DNA of 64,000 nucleotides from Caldilineaceae bacterium (GTDB lineage Bacteria > Chloroflexota > Anaerolineae > Caldilineales > Caldilineaceae), in contig JAJEDJ010000004.1 of the NCBI GenBank assembly GCA_022821545.1, forward strand, positions 1 through 64,000, written 5' to 3'. Numbering within the stretch: position 1 is the stretch's first letter; each line of letters opens with the position of its first letter. The position numbers and the translations under genes were made by a program. Under the pieces are notes generated by a model. It made no database searches and was not told the DNA's origin. It saw only the letters and a list, made by a program, of their open reading frames with translations. This document shows positions 8,133 to 17,005 of the stretch, piece after piece.

Positions 8133-9665
8133 CTACTCTCCCTCCTCCGCCTGCGGAGTCAGCACTGTGCCGTCGGCGGTTTCGGCGTGCAGGGCGAAAG
8201 CCCAGCCGCCGTGGTTGGAGCCGCTGTCGTTGCTGAGCTTGAGCACGACTGTGTTGGCGCCCGCGCGGAGTTGGACGGGGATGGCGCGGCTGCGGAAGGC
8301 GTGATGGTGGCCGGGGTCGAACTGCTCCTCGTTGACGCGCAGCGTGAGGTGGTCGTCCCAGGCCAGGTGAAGGGTGGCGGCGCAGTCGGTGGGAGCGTGC
8401 AGAATGCAGCGCGCGAGTGCCGCGCCGGTGTCGGTCTTTCCGACGCCGCGGCCCCACGGGCGGAAGAGGTGGTTAAAGTCGATGAAGCCGTGGTGCGCGG
8501 CGCGGCGTACCCAGCGGGCTCTGTCGCGCCCGTATTCCCGCGACCCGGCGCTCAGCCAGGCGGACTCGGCGCCGTGGAGGCCGTCGTAGGTGGCACCCGG
8601 TTCGAAAACCGTTTCGGGCGGAAGAGTCGCCGTCATGGCCTGGCCGTCGTGGTTGGCGAAGGGGCCGCAGAGCCACCACGCGCCGCTTTCAGGAAGCGTG
8701 CGGTCGTGCGTGGCGCGCGGGAGTTCCACGCCGGGAAGCAGCTGCGGCCAGTCCGGCATGGTGAAGAAGGGCCGGACCGGGCTTTCCTGGTACCAGTAGG
8801 TGGTGGAGCAGATGTCGTTGGCCATGCAGCCGAAGCGCATCTGGATGGAGCTGCGGAAGGGGAGCGTGTCCTTCTCGAAGAAACGGTAGCCGACGAGGCG
8901 CTGGGCGGGGCGGGCCTCGCCGACGTCGTCGTGGACGTAGTAGGGCATGGCGGCGTAGTGGTGCGTCTCGGGCGGGTGGAGCGCGCCGCCGTAGCCGGCG
9001 CCGAAAGTGTCCTCGCCGCCAATGCCCCGCAGAAAGACGGGATGCTCGCCCTCGCCGTCAATGTAGATGTTTTCCGCGCCGCCGTGGCTCCAGCGATCAG
9101 TGTCGTCGAGGAGGCGCACCCCGTACACGAAGCCGAGGAGCTGGCCGGGCCCGTCCGCGTCGAGCATGAGGAAATCTTCGCCGTAGCGCTGCGTGGGCAT
9201 CTCGCGGCGCCAGCGGGCGCAGAAGCGGCGGCGTTCCTCCAGCGTCTGGCCGGGATAGCGGTGCCAGTCGACCTGGATGTAGACGCGGTTCTCTTCCGGG
9301 CCGGCCTCGAACTCGATGCGGGCGGAGCGGGCGAAGGGCATGGGGAAGTAGCAGTTGTAGCCGATCCAGGCCTTGGCGGAGAGGAAGTGCGTGTCGATAG
9401 GGTACCAGCCCAGGCCGTGCATCACGCCGAAGAAATCGCCGGCCGGCGCCTCGACGTAGGGGACGGGCTCGTCGTCGAAGTAGATGCGGATGATCGCCTT
9501 ACGGCTGGCGAAGGGCAGGTTTTCCGGCCGCGCGAGTACGACCCAGATATGCTGAATGCAGCCGGGGCCGTCGAGTTCCGCGCAGGTGGTGCGCGTATCG
9601 GCGGGCAGGGGACCCGTGAGGGAGACGCGGTCGGGGATCGGAGCGGGAGGGAGGTTGAGGTCCAT
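8133..9665 (-). CDS. DUF2961 (GH172-type) protein
   Basis: A 510-residue protein whose N-terminal 350 residues match DUF2961, now partly described as glycoside hydrolase family 172 (difructose-anhydride and fructofuranoside/arabinofuranoside enzymes). Typical segments are GPGCIQHIWV, IRIYFDDE-P, EAPAGDFFG and GYNCYFPMPF. A jelly-roll-like C-terminal domain follows from about 360. ATG 9665 follows GGAGG with 7-nt spacing, so I prefer it to an in-frame ATG 30 nt upstream. No signal peptide is visible. The exact substrate cannot be read from sequence. Confidence 0.85.
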   Translation of the reverse strand: MDLNLPPAPIPDRVSLTGPLPADTRTTCAELDGPGCIQHIWVVLARPENLPFASRKAIIRIYFDDEPVPYVEAPAGDFFGVMHGLGWYPIDTHFLSAKAWIGYNCYFPMPFARSARIEFEAGPEENRVYIQVDWHRYPGQTLEERRRFCARWRREMPTQRYGEDFLMLDADGPGQLLGFVYGVRLLDDTDRWSHGGAENIYIDGEGEHPVFLRGIGGEDTFGAGYGGALHPPETHHYAAMPYYVHDDVGEARPAQRLVGYRFFEKDTLPFRSSIQMRFGCMANDICSTTYWYQESPVRPFFTMPDWPQLLPGVELPRATHDRTLPESGAWWLCGPFANHDGQAMTATLPPETVFEPGATYDGLHGAESAWLSAGSREYGRDRARWVRRAAHHGFIDFNHLFRPWGRGVGKTDTGAALARCILHAPTDCAATLHLAWDDHLTLRVNEEQFDPGHHHAFRSRAIPVQLRAGANTVVLKLSNDSGSNHGGWAFALHAETADGTVLTPQAEEGE

Positions 9666-9796
9666 GGGGCGGCCTCCGTTGGGCGTATGGGCCAAGAGTT
9701 CCGATTCGGGCTTGCTTCCCTAAGTTTACTGCTTATGGCGCTTCCCGTATAGCGCAGCAATCGCACCGAGACGGGGCGCAGCGGCAGGAAGGGCAG

Positions 9797-9849
9797 GAAA
9801 CGAATACAGAGAACCGATGCAGCGAACGAATACAGCGAACGAATACAGT
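9797..9849. repeat. 13-bp tandem repeat, about four units
   Basis: Units of GAACGAATACAGC, with small changes, stand head to tail in the gap between two minus-strand genes. Nothing else is recognised between 9666 and 9891. Confidence 0.7.
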
Positions 9850-9891
9850 GGTCAGCGCAGCCGGCCGTCCGCCTCGGTCCCACCGCTGTCG

Positions 9892-10581
9892 TTAGCTGGA
9901 CGGAGTGCCAGGCGGACCAGATGGTGTCGGATCGGAAGGGAGTGGGACCGTACCAGGTGGGTCCGCACCGGGTGGGGGCGGACCGGAAGGGGGCGAATCG
10001 GGTGGGGAACTGCCGGGTGGAGGCGAATCGGGTGGAAGCGGGGTAAAGTCCCGCACTTCGGGCAGTTGACCCGAGCCGGTGACGGTCAGCGACGGGGCAT
10101 ATACCCAGCCATCCCTACCCTCCCACGGAAACTGTAGCCAGTCGCCCGCAGGTGTTCGTCCGTTAGGGGTGAATGTCTGGCCTCGGTTGATCACGCCGAT
10201 TACAGGGTATTCTGGGCTGGGGCCGGAACGGACCTCTACACTGGTCTCGTCTACCCTAAAGCCGGGTTCACCTGGGCCTGATGCTGGCCCTGCAGTCGTT
10301 GGGGTGGCAGACATTGGGGTGGCAGACATTGGGGTGGCAGACATTGGGGTGGCAGTCGTTGGGATGGCAGCCGTTAAGGCGGCAGCCGTTAAGGCGATTA
10401 TCGTTGGGGGGATTGGTGGTGGTGCTCGTGTTCGTGATTCGTTGACGACCAGGTTGTCATCGTCGCCAAATGGAAAAACTTCCAGTCCGCTGAACAGACC
10501 GGCGAAGAGCGCTACCGCGGCCGTCGAGATCAATGCCAGCAGAAGGGCATTCCTGCCTGCGCTCGTCCTATCTTCCTCCAT
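9892..10581 (-). CDS. Membrane-anchored SH3b-domain protein with repeat-rich linkers
   Basis: A 229-residue protein with one N-terminal membrane segment (about 12-32), a Thr/Ala/Pro linker containing three exact ATPMS pentapeptides (about 77-95), a bacterial SH3 domain (about 108-172: VEVRSGPSPEYPVIGVINRG...WLQF) and a Pro/Ser/Gly-rich tail of about 50 residues. SH3b domains usually bind peptidoglycan or other proteins outside the cell. Both low-complexity parts arise from short DNA tandem repeats, so their lengths may vary between strains. Confidence 0.75.
   Translation of the reverse strand: MEEDRTSAGRNALLLALISTAAVALFAGLFSGLEVFPFGDDDNLVVNESRTRAPPPIPPTIIALTAAALTAAIPTTATPMSATPMSATPMSATPTTAGPASGPGEPGFRVDETSVEVRSGPSPEYPVIGVINRGQTFTPNGRTPAGDWLQFPWEGRDGWVYAPSLTVTGSGQLPEVRDFTPLPPDSPPPGSSPPDSPPSGPPPPGADPPGTVPLPSDPTPSGPPGTPSS
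10293..10397. repeat. 15-bp coding tandem repeat
   Basis: Four to six units of a GGGGTGGCAGACATT-type repeat, decaying at the right end, encode the ATPMS pentapeptides of the overlapping SH3b protein. Confidence 0.75.
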
Positions 10582-10655
10582 TTGCCCAAATCCTCATGAT
10601 AGAAGCCGCGCCGGTGCCCGGCGGCCCCCCGCAACACCTCCAATACACGCTGATT

Positions 10656-11555
10656 TTACCCTTCCTCCCAGTTGTATTTCTCTTTGCGGACGCGAAGATC
10701 GAAGTAGTACAGAACAGTGGCGCAGATGTAGAACGGCGTGGTGACGATGGATAGCAGACTTGAGAAGGCGCCATTGAAACCTGGCTGAATCGCCTGTTCG
10801 AGAGACGGAATCAACCGGACCACGGCAAACTCGACGAACAAGCCGATCAGACCGCCGAGCAGACCTACGACAAGGGACAGGAGAAACGAATAACCCATGG
10901 TACGCAGGACGTAGCGCCGGCTCAGATTCCAGCTCCGCCCCAGAGATTCCAGCGGGCCTGTCTCTTCTATCATGAGCGCGGCCTGGGCGACGAGCCAGCG
11001 GGATGAGAGATAGAAGAGGAAGAACATGAGCAGGACACTGAGACAACAGAAGGCCGCGCCGATCGGGCCAACCAAGTCGGGCAGGAGGGGAGCGATGCCA
11101 TCTACTTCACCGCTGTCGAGCAGGGCGAGAAATCCGCGCCGCAGCTCTGCGAACGGTATGTCCGAGGCGGCGAATCCAATCCAGAACGGAATCGTCAGGA
11201 CCAGGCCGACGGCGCCATACACGGCCGACGTTACGATATTCATTCCCAGATAAGGGAGCAGCCGGTGCAGACCCCGCGCGGCCGCGGCTTTGAAGGCAAG
11301 AGGACGACCGTGCAAGGAGTCGTTGCAGAGTGCGATGAGCGACACGTTTGCCATTGTGGCTACGGGCCAGAGTATCAAGGAGACGAGTAGGACGGCGCCC
11401 ATATTCTTTACGAAAAGGATGGTGAGTAGGGCGACAGGAACAAGAAAAACGGCGGCGGTGCGCAGAAAGAGGCCGGCATGGCTCCGATACATGGCAATTG
11501 TGAGGCCAAGCAGTTGGCCGACAGTTTGGGGCGTGGAGGGCATGAGAGTGTTCAT
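10656..11555 (-). CDS. Polytopic membrane protein, glycerophosphodiester-phosphodiesterase membrane-domain-like
   Basis: A protein of about 299 residues with six predicted membrane segments. After the N-terminal TPQTVGQLLGLTIAMYRSH amphipathic stretch come helices near 25-45, 50-70, 95-120, 155-185, 215-240 and 260-285. The cytoplasmic loop LVAQAALMIEETGPLESLGRSWNL is typical of the membrane domain found alone or fused to GlpQ. No catalytic domain is attached, so the function is unknown. ATG 11555 is chosen for homology-like onset; an in-frame GTG at 11627 would add 24 polar residues. Confidence 0.65.
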   Translation of the reverse strand: MNTLMPSTPQTVGQLLGLTIAMYRSHAGLFLRTAAVFLVPVALLTILFVKNMGAVLLVSLILWPVATMANVSLIALCNDSLHGRPLAFKAAAARGLHRLLPYLGMNIVTSAVYGAVGLVLTIPFWIGFAASDIPFAELRRGFLALLDSGEVDGIAPLLPDLVGPIGAAFCCLSVLLMFFLFYLSSRWLVAQAALMIEETGPLESLGRSWNLSRRYVLRTMGYSFLLSLVVGLLGGLIGLFVEFAVVRLIPSLEQAIQPGFNGAFSSLLSIVTTPFYICATVLYYFDLRVRKEKYNWEEG

Positions 11556-11785
11556 TGGCCGGATGTCCTGTGTGCGTGTGGTGGGGGAATGCTCCTCTCG
11601 CTTCTGATTTTGGGAAAAATTTTGCACCTCTAAGTTCGTTTTCCCAGCAGTTGTCTTCCTATATTGTAATTGGAATTCCTTAAACTGCTTAAGTCAGGAC
11701 CGCCGCCGGTCAGACTGTTCTCGCCGATCTTGTGCCAGGGGAGGACGCTTTGACTTAGGTGTGGGAGGATGATTATGTGTATCGC

Positions 11786-11814
11786 TGGACTGAGCATACT
11801 GTATGGAGTATACT
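11786..11814 (+). promoter_or_regulatory. hicAB promoter with overlapping dyad operator
   Basis: TGGACT (11786-11791) and TATACT (11809-11814) are 17 bp apart, 25 nt before the hicA start. An imperfect dyad CATACT-N6-AGTATA (11795-11812) overlaps the -10 box, as expected for autorepression by HicB-type antitoxins. Confidence 0.5.
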
Positions 11815-11838
11815 GGCGGACAGTTACGAAACGGTGGA

Positions 11839-12045
11839 ATGGCAATCAAAGCACGGGATGCTATAAAGATAATTGAAGAAGACGGATGGGAACTGGTCAG
11901 GACAAGAGGCAGCCACCGGCAATTTAAGCATCCTACGAAGCTAGGTCGAATCACGATTGCGGGACATGGCCGAGATGACCTAAGACCAAAAACATGGAAC
12001 AGTATTTTGAGACAGGCCGGACTCAGAGAGGGAGGGAACAGATGA
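11839..12045 (+). CDS. hicA: HicA-type mRNA interferase toxin
   Basis: A 68-residue HicA toxin, a dsRNA-binding-fold RNase. Visible hallmarks are KIIEEDGWELVRTRGSHRQF with the catalytic His in GSH, followed by HP..GRITIAGHGRDDL..KTWNSILRQAGL. The ATG at 11839 has GGTGG just upstream. Its stop overlaps the hicB start in an ATGA. Base composition is less GC-rich than the neighbours, which fits an acquired module. Confidence 0.92.
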   Translation: MAIKARDAIKIIEEDGWELVRTRGSHRQFKHPTKLGRITIAGHGRDDLRPKTWNSILRQAGLREGGNR

Positions 12046-12257
12046 TGGGGCTTGAGTATGCGGTCGTGATCGAAAAAGCGTCTGACAATTACTGCGCCTA
12101 CGTGCCCGACCTGCCCGGCTGTATTGCAACGGGTAAGACCCGCGAGGAAACCTTTCAACAGATTTCAGAAGCCATCGTCTTCCATCTGGAGGGCTTGAAG
12201 GAGGACGGGCTTCCGATTCCCGAACCGGAGTCATCTGCGGCTGTGGTGAGGGTATAG
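12042..12257 (+). CDS. hicB: HicB-type antitoxin
   Basis: A 71-residue antitoxin with the partial RNase H-like HicB fold: YAVVIEKASDNYCAYVPDLPGCIATGKTREE, then EAIVFHLEGLKEDGLPIPEP. It lacks a C-terminal HTH or RHH DNA-binding domain, so it is a short-form HicB. The start ATG overlaps the hicA stop (ATGA at 12042-12045) and follows GGAGGG at 12031-12036. Confidence 0.92.
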   Translation: MMGLEYAVVIEKASDNYCAYVPDLPGCIATGKTREETFQQISEAIVFHLEGLKEDGLPIPEPESSAAVVRV

Positions 12258-12342
12258 TAATCAATGACGCTATCAGGGTTACGCCTGTCAGACAGTTGGC
12301 GGCACTGCTCTCGCCGTCCTGGGACAAAAGCTCCATCCACTA

Positions 12343-12371
12343 TTGACATTTTAGAACACATGAACTAGACT
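12343..12371 (+). promoter_or_regulatory. Promoter of the DNA methyltransferase gene
   Basis: TTGACA (12343-12348), 17-bp spacer, TAGACT (12366-12371). The leader to the TTG start is about 160 nt and contains a small hairpin TTGCC-TTGA-GGCAA (12419-12432). Confidence 0.6.
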
Positions 12372-12538
12372 GCCTACTAGCCGTATTCCGGGAGCGCGAT
12401 TCGACTTTGGTACTGCCATTGCCTTGAGGCAAAATGAACATCAAGGTTGCCGGTATTCCTCGCCGGTGACGCAGGCCCAGTTCCAGAATAGAACGTGAGT
12501 TGACTCCTTGAAAACAGTGCCGCAAGGAGGGTTCTACG

Positions 12539-13474
12539 TTGACGACAGAAAAGAAGCGGACCAGGACAGCCTCATTTGGAGTGAATGGACGTCGAAGCCA
12601 CGATTCGTCGGAATACTACGCGAGGCGCATTAACAAAGATTTGACTCGCAAGAAGAAGCCAACTGCTTATTCGGAGAATCCGCTTCCGGAGCACTTGGAG
12701 AATCGTGTCTTGCTGGACTCCTGCGCGGCGCCCGACAAAAGCAATCGGCTACCCCCGCGCAGTGTACATCTGATGGTGACTTCACCACCGTATGCTGTGG
12801 GCAAGGACTACGATGAAGACCTGTCTTTGTCCGAGTACCGAAAACTGCTAAGGGGTGCATGGAAAGAAACGCGGCGGGTCCTGGTGCCGGGCGGCAGGGT
12901 GTGTATCAATGTTGCCAACATCGGCCGCAAGCCGTATATCCCCCTACACGCTTATATCATTCAGGATATGGAACGGCTTGGTTTCCTGATGCGGGGAGAA
13001 ATCATCTGGGACAAAGGTAGCAGCGCTGGCAGTTCAACCGCCTGGGGTAGCTGGAAGTCAGCGTCAAATCCCTGCATCAGGGATCAACACGAATATATCC
13101 TGGTGTTTAGTAAAGATGGCTACCAGCGCCCCAAGGTGGACGGGCGCTGTGACACCATCGGACGCGACGAGTTTCTCGACAACACGCGGAGCGTTTGGCA
13201 CATGACCGCGGAATCCGCCAAACGGGTTGGCCACCCTGCCCCTTTCCCCGTAGAACTTCCTCAGCGCTGTATTGAGTTGTACACCTACGCCGACGAGGTT
13301 GTTTACGACCCATTTATGGGCAGTGGCGCCACAGGCGTAGCGGCCATCTCCTGTGGCAGGCGTTTTGTTGGTTACGAGATAAACGCTGACTATCAGAGCC
13401 GGGCCATGCAGCGCATCAACGCCATGCAACTGGATTTTCACAATGAACTCGGTGTTGGTGAACCTGCTAACTAA
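12539..13474 (+). CDS. Site-specific DNA methyltransferase (N4-cytosine/N6-adenine, beta-type order)
   Basis: A 311-residue amino-methyltransferase. The catalytic motif TSPPY is at 81-85 and precedes the AdoMet motif DPFMGSGATG at 257-266, the circularly permuted order of the beta class; SPPY favours N4-cytosine but does not prove it. A basic N-terminus (KKRTRT, RKKKP) may contact DNA. The TTG start at 12539 is supported by AAGGAGG at 12524-12530, 8 nt away. No restriction gene is adjacent, so it is an orphan methyltransferase or the remnant of a restriction system. The region is less GC-rich than the flanks and neighbours HicAB, suggesting a mobile defence island. Confidence 0.9.
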   Translation: MTTEKKRTRTASFGVNGRRSHDSSEYYARRINKDLTRKKKPTAYSENPLPEHLENRVLLDSCAAPDKSNRLPPRSVHLMVTSPPYAVGKDYDEDLSLSEYRKLLRGAWKETRRVLVPGGRVCINVANIGRKPYIPLHAYIIQDMERLGFLMRGEIIWDKGSSAGSSTAWGSWKSASNPCIRDQHEYILVFSKDGYQRPKVDGRCDTIGRDEFLDNTRSVWHMTAESAKRVGHPAPFPVELPQRCIELYTYADEVVYDPFMGSGATGVAAISCGRRFVGYEINADYQSRAMQRINAMQLDFHNELGVGEPAN

Positions 13475-13597
13475 CAGTTCCCCCATCCGTACTAAACAGA
13501 CTCCCATCTATGAAAATGCCGCCCGGCCCTGAAGAATCAGGGCACTTAGCCAACGTCTCTGGACACAGTTCTGGACACAGTGTGTGAGAGAAAAACC

Positions 13598-14371
13598 ATG
13601 ACGCACACCAACCAACCTACCCTAACCAAGAACGAAATCCGTCTCTACCACCAGCAGGGATGGCTGGGGCCGTTTACGCTTCTCTCGGAGGAGGAGATGG
13701 CGGGCGTGCGGCGGCGGATCGACGAGGAGATTCTGGACGTGGGCAAAGCGCAGGGGCTGGAGGAGAAGGACTACTTTCATAACCGGCACCTGGACAACCG
13801 CTGCGTGTATGAACTGCTGAGCCATCCGAACCTGGTGGAGAGGGCTGCCGGTCTGCTGGGGCCGCACCTCGTGCTGTGGCGGACCAACTTTCAGATCAAG
13901 GCGCCGCTGAGCGAGCAGGAGGACTGGGACACCGAGGTCCCGTGGCACCAGGATTGCGCCTACTATCAGCCGTCCCCGAATGTGATCCTGTCGGCCTGGA
14001 TCGCCGTGGACGAGGCGACGCGGGGAAACGGGTGTATGCAGGTGCTGCCGGGAAGCCATAAGCGGCTGTATCCGCACATCGAAGACCCGGACGCCGAGAT
14101 ATTCAGCAGAGAGGTGGACCCGTCCACCTTCGATGCGAGCGATGCGGTCGATCTGGTGCTAAAGCCCGGTGAGTTCATCTTCTTCAACGAGAGCACGCTG
14201 CACTATTCGCCGCCCAACAAGTCGGAGACCCGGCGCTTTGGTATCACCCCGCGGCTGACCGTTCCCTTTGTCGATGTGGGCAGGCGGGAGCAGATAGACG
14301 TCCTGATGGTGAAGGGCGAGGACTATATGGGGTTCTATAATGTGGTGGAGCCGCCGGACGCCAGTGGTTAG
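13598..14371 (+). CDS. Phytanoyl-CoA dioxygenase (PhyH) family protein
   Basis: A 257-residue non-haem Fe(II)/2-oxoglutarate dioxygenase with a double-stranded beta helix. The iron site is the HxD of WHQDCAYY and a distal His in LHYSPPN; the Arg of ETRRFGITPRL probably binds 2-oxoglutarate. ATG 13598 follows GAGAG; a GTG at 13580 is less likely. It stands alone on the plus strand. These enzymes hydroxylate small molecules or natural-product intermediates; the substrate is unknown. It resembles the protein at 56356-57222 in the WHQD site but is only distantly related overall. Confidence 0.88.
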   Translation: MTHTNQPTLTKNEIRLYHQQGWLGPFTLLSEEEMAGVRRRIDEEILDVGKAQGLEEKDYFHNRHLDNRCVYELLSHPNLVERAAGLLGPHLVLWRTNFQIKAPLSEQEDWDTEVPWHQDCAYYQPSPNVILSAWIAVDEATRGNGCMQVLPGSHKRLYPHIEDPDAEIFSREVDPSTFDASDAVDLVLKPGEFIFFNESTLHYSPPNKSETRRFGITPRLTVPFVDVGRREQIDVLMVKGEDYMGFYNVVEPPDASG

Positions 14372-14418
14372 CGGCCAGTGAACAAGGGTCAGAGGTCTGT
14401 GGTCAGAAGTCACTGGTC
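14363..14418. repeat. Intergenic GTCAGTG-type degenerate repeat
   Basis: Overlapping AGTGGTTAG, GGTCAG and GTGGTCAG words fill the space after the PhyH stop codon. The same word family recurs in many gaps of the window. Confidence 0.5.
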
Positions 14419-14571
14419 AATAACTGCGGCGGCTGACCCGCGGGGAACGCCATGGACGCGAGCGAATCGCGCGCGCCTTTTCGCGCTTGGAAACAGCCCC
14501 TTTGGCCTTGTATCGGGCGCGATCAATCTCTGCGCCCGCGATCTGCCTCTGGCTGCCAAGTTCGTTGGCCG

Positions 14572-15582
14572 CTATATGTTCAGTGCCGGCGCGCGGCGCG
14601 GGGGCGCGAACTGCAGCTCGTTGAGCTCGACCGCCTCCTTCCTGTAGACCTGCACGCGATAGGAGCCGGTGTCGGGCACGTACATGAGCCCGTCCTCGCT
14701 GACGACCACCGACTGCGGCCAGCGCAGCAGCTTCTGGACTTCGAGTTTGGCCATGTCGCGCAGGCGGTTGGGGTAGGCGTTGGTCATCATGTAGGAGATG
14801 GCCGCCTTTGACAGAGTGGCGTCGCCGGCAAACTGCTGCACATAGCGGCCCTCTTCGTTGAAGAGCTGGACGCGGTCGTTGCCGCGGTCGACAACGTAGA
14901 TGTCGCCGTGGAGGTCAACGTCGATCCCGCTGGGCCGGTTGAACTGGCCGTCCCCGCAGCCGGACTCGCCGAAGGCCATCTTGAATTCGCCGCCCGCGCC
15001 GAACTTCTGGACCCGGTCGTTGCGCCAGTCGGCCACGTAGACGTCGCCCACCTCGTCGACTGCGATGCCCCACGGCATGTTGAACTCGCCCTCTCCGCAG
15101 CCATAACTGCCCCAGCCGCCGAGAAAACCGCCCTCGCGGGTGAACTTCTGGACGCGGTGGTTGAGCGAATCGACAACGTAGAGATTGCCCTCCTCGTCAA
15201 AGTCCATGCCGGAAGGGCCGTTCAGCTGGCCGGGCCCGCTGCCGGCCTCGCCCCAGCTGTCGATCAACTCGCCCTCGTTGTCGATGATGGTGACGCGGTG
15301 AAGCGTCTCATCGCTGAGGTAGAGATTCTCGTCGGCGTCGGCCAGGATTGTGACCGGCCATGTGACCTGGCCCGGCTCTTCGCCGTAGATGCCGATCGAG
15401 CCGAGATCTTCGTCCTCGGCGCTGTACTTGCGGATGAGGGCGGTGCCCTCGCTGCGGCAGAGGATATAGAGCCGGTCCTCCTGGCCGAACGCCAGGTCGA
15501 TGGGATAATTTGTCAGCCGCCGCATTCCCAGCGTCTTGTGGAAGGGAAATCCGGCGCGCAAGAGACCGTATGGTCTGCCCAC
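14572..15582 (-). CDS. NHL-repeat beta-propeller protein
   Basis: A 336-residue protein made of six NHL repeats. The recurring unit ends in (N/D)-x-(L/V)-YV(V/A)D-x-x-N-(H/D)RVQ(K/L)F, for example GNLYVVDSLNHRVQKF and GDVYVADWRNDRVQKF, with GxGPGQ(L/F)N.PSG(M/I) linkers. There is no signal peptide, so it is cytoplasmic or exported unconventionally. The GTG start at 15582 has AAGGAG at a 5-8 nt distance. It is the last gene of the RraA-GH105-DUF1800-DUF1501 run. Such propellers serve as binding scaffolds or as lactonase-like enzymes; no catalytic residues can be assigned. Confidence 0.85.
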   Translation of the reverse strand: MGRPYGLLRAGFPFHKTLGMRRLTNYPIDLAFGQEDRLYILCRSEGTALIRKYSAEDEDLGSIGIYGEEPGQVTWPVTILADADENLYLSDETLHRVTIIDNEGELIDSWGEAGSGPGQLNGPSGMDFDEEGNLYVVDSLNHRVQKFTREGGFLGGWGSYGCGEGEFNMPWGIAVDEVGDVYVADWRNDRVQKFGAGGEFKMAFGESGCGDGQFNRPSGIDVDLHGDIYVVDRGNDRVQLFNEEGRYVQQFAGDATLSKAAISYMMTNAYPNRLRDMAKLEVQKLLRWPQSVVVSEDGLMYVPDTGSYRVQVYRKEAVELNELQFAPPRRAPALNI

Positions 15583-15759
15583 GGTGGAACTCCTTTTTGA
15601 ATTCTTAGTTTCTGGTTCTCAGTTTCTTGCTAAACCCCCGTGTACCCACGGGCTTCTTGATCGGTCAGGCGCCGCAACTGCAGCCTGCCGAGTTTCTAGT
15701 GACTGCGGCGCTCGCTGGTCTTCACTAAAAACTCAAAACTAACGACTAAAAACTGTCTG

Positions 15760-16896
15760 CTAAGAACTGTACGGATTGATCTGCTCAAAATGGCCGCCGA
15801 CGATTCCCGTCGGATCAATGCCCATCCACTGCTCCAGTACGGTGCCGTAGACGCCGCGGAAGTCGATGGTGTGCTCCATGTCCTCGCCGTGGACCCAGCG
15901 TGCGGGGTCGAGCGAGGGGTATTGGGCGTAGAGCCCCCCCTGGACGTGGTCGCCGATGATGAAGGCCCCGCCGCCGGAACCGTGGTCGGTGCCGCTGGCG
16001 TTGTCGCGAATGCGGCGGCCGAACTCGGTGAAGACGAGCATCGTCACCTCGGACGAGGCGTCGTGGGCCCGCAGGTCCGCGAAGAAGGAGGTGATGGCGC
16101 TGCTGAGGTCGGCGAGCAGCTTGGGATGGTCGGGCACCTCGTTGGCGTGGTTGTCATAACCGCCTTGCGCGGTGTAGAAAACGCGCGTGCCGAGCCCAGC
16201 CAGATGGACGCGCGCGACATCGCGCAGGCTGTTGGCGATGGCGCTGTCGCCGTACTCTACCGTCGAGCTGTATCCTTCTTTCGCCTTCTTCAGCTCGTCA
16301 GTCCCCTGGATGACGTTGAGGCCCGTCTGCGACAGGTAGTCCATGACGTACCCGGCGCCGACCTCGTGGCCGTACATGCCTTTGAAGACTTCGAGCGCCT
16401 GCGTGCGGCGGCGGGGTTCGTCAATGCCCGTGAGCAGGCCGTAGGTATCGAGGTCGGCGAAGGATGTGACCGGCACGCCGGGCACGGCCATTGCGCGCGG
16501 AAGCCCCTGGCCGACGTTTACGCCGGTGAGGACGTTGTGCCCGCCGGGGTCCAGCTCGCGAATCATCCGTCCGACCCAGCCTTCCGTGCCGATCTCGATC
16601 GGCTCGCACGTGTGCCAGATGTCCATGGCGCGGAAGTGGGAGCGGTTCGAGTTGGGGTAGCCGATGCCCTGGATCACTGCGATGTCGCCGGCCTCGTACA
16701 TCTGCTGCAACGGCTCGCAGTTGGGATTCCAGGCCAGCGTATCGTGGATCGGGATGACTTCATCCTCCTTGAGCCCCACCACCGGCCTGGAGTCGTAGTA
16801 GATGCCGGCGGTATAGGGGACGACGGTGTTCATGAAGTCATTGCCGCCGCTCAGCTGCACGACGACGAGAACGGGGTCTTTTTTGTGGTCTGCCAT
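15760..16896 (-). CDS. DUF1501 family protein
   Basis: A 378-residue member of the DUF1501 (sulfatase/alkaline-phosphatase-like fold) family. Typical blocks are VVVQLSGGNDFMNTVVPY at the N-terminus, NSNRSHFRAMDIW, YTAQGGYDNHANE and VFTEFGRRIRDNASGTDHGSGG. ATG 16896 follows an AAGGGAAAG stretch. Family members usually begin with a Tat signal, which is absent here. DUF1501 is nearly always paired with DUF1800, as it is here. A broken copy of its 5' end lies at 18526-18600. Confidence 0.92.
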   Translation of the reverse strand: MADHKKDPVLVVVQLSGGNDFMNTVVPYTAGIYYDSRPVVGLKEDEVIPIHDTLAWNPNCEPLQQMYEAGDIAVIQGIGYPNSNRSHFRAMDIWHTCEPIEIGTEGWVGRMIRELDPGGHNVLTGVNVGQGLPRAMAVPGVPVTSFADLDTYGLLTGIDEPRRRTQALEVFKGMYGHEVGAGYVMDYLSQTGLNVIQGTDELKKAKEGYSSTVEYGDSAIANSLRDVARVHLAGLGTRVFYTAQGGYDNHANEVPDHPKLLADLSSAITSFFADLRAHDASSEVTMLVFTEFGRRIRDNASGTDHGSGGGAFIIGDHVQGGLYAQYPSLDPARWVHGEDMEHTIDFRGVYGTVLEQWMGIDPTGIVGGHFEQINPYSS

Positions 16897-17005
16897 CTTC
16901 TTTCCCTTTCTGAACTGCAAGTTTCTAACTGAAGTTTCCAGTCTTTCGTTCTTGGTGAACGCCTTCCCGCTGCCTGACCGGGAAGGCGTTGCCAAAAACT
17001 GCGGT

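Noticed and set aside
12258..12342. Possible inverted or direct repeats flanking hicAB (GTCAGAC...CTCGCCG words at about 11710 and 12288)
   Set aside because: The match is short and gapped, and not enough to call an attachment site or element boundary.
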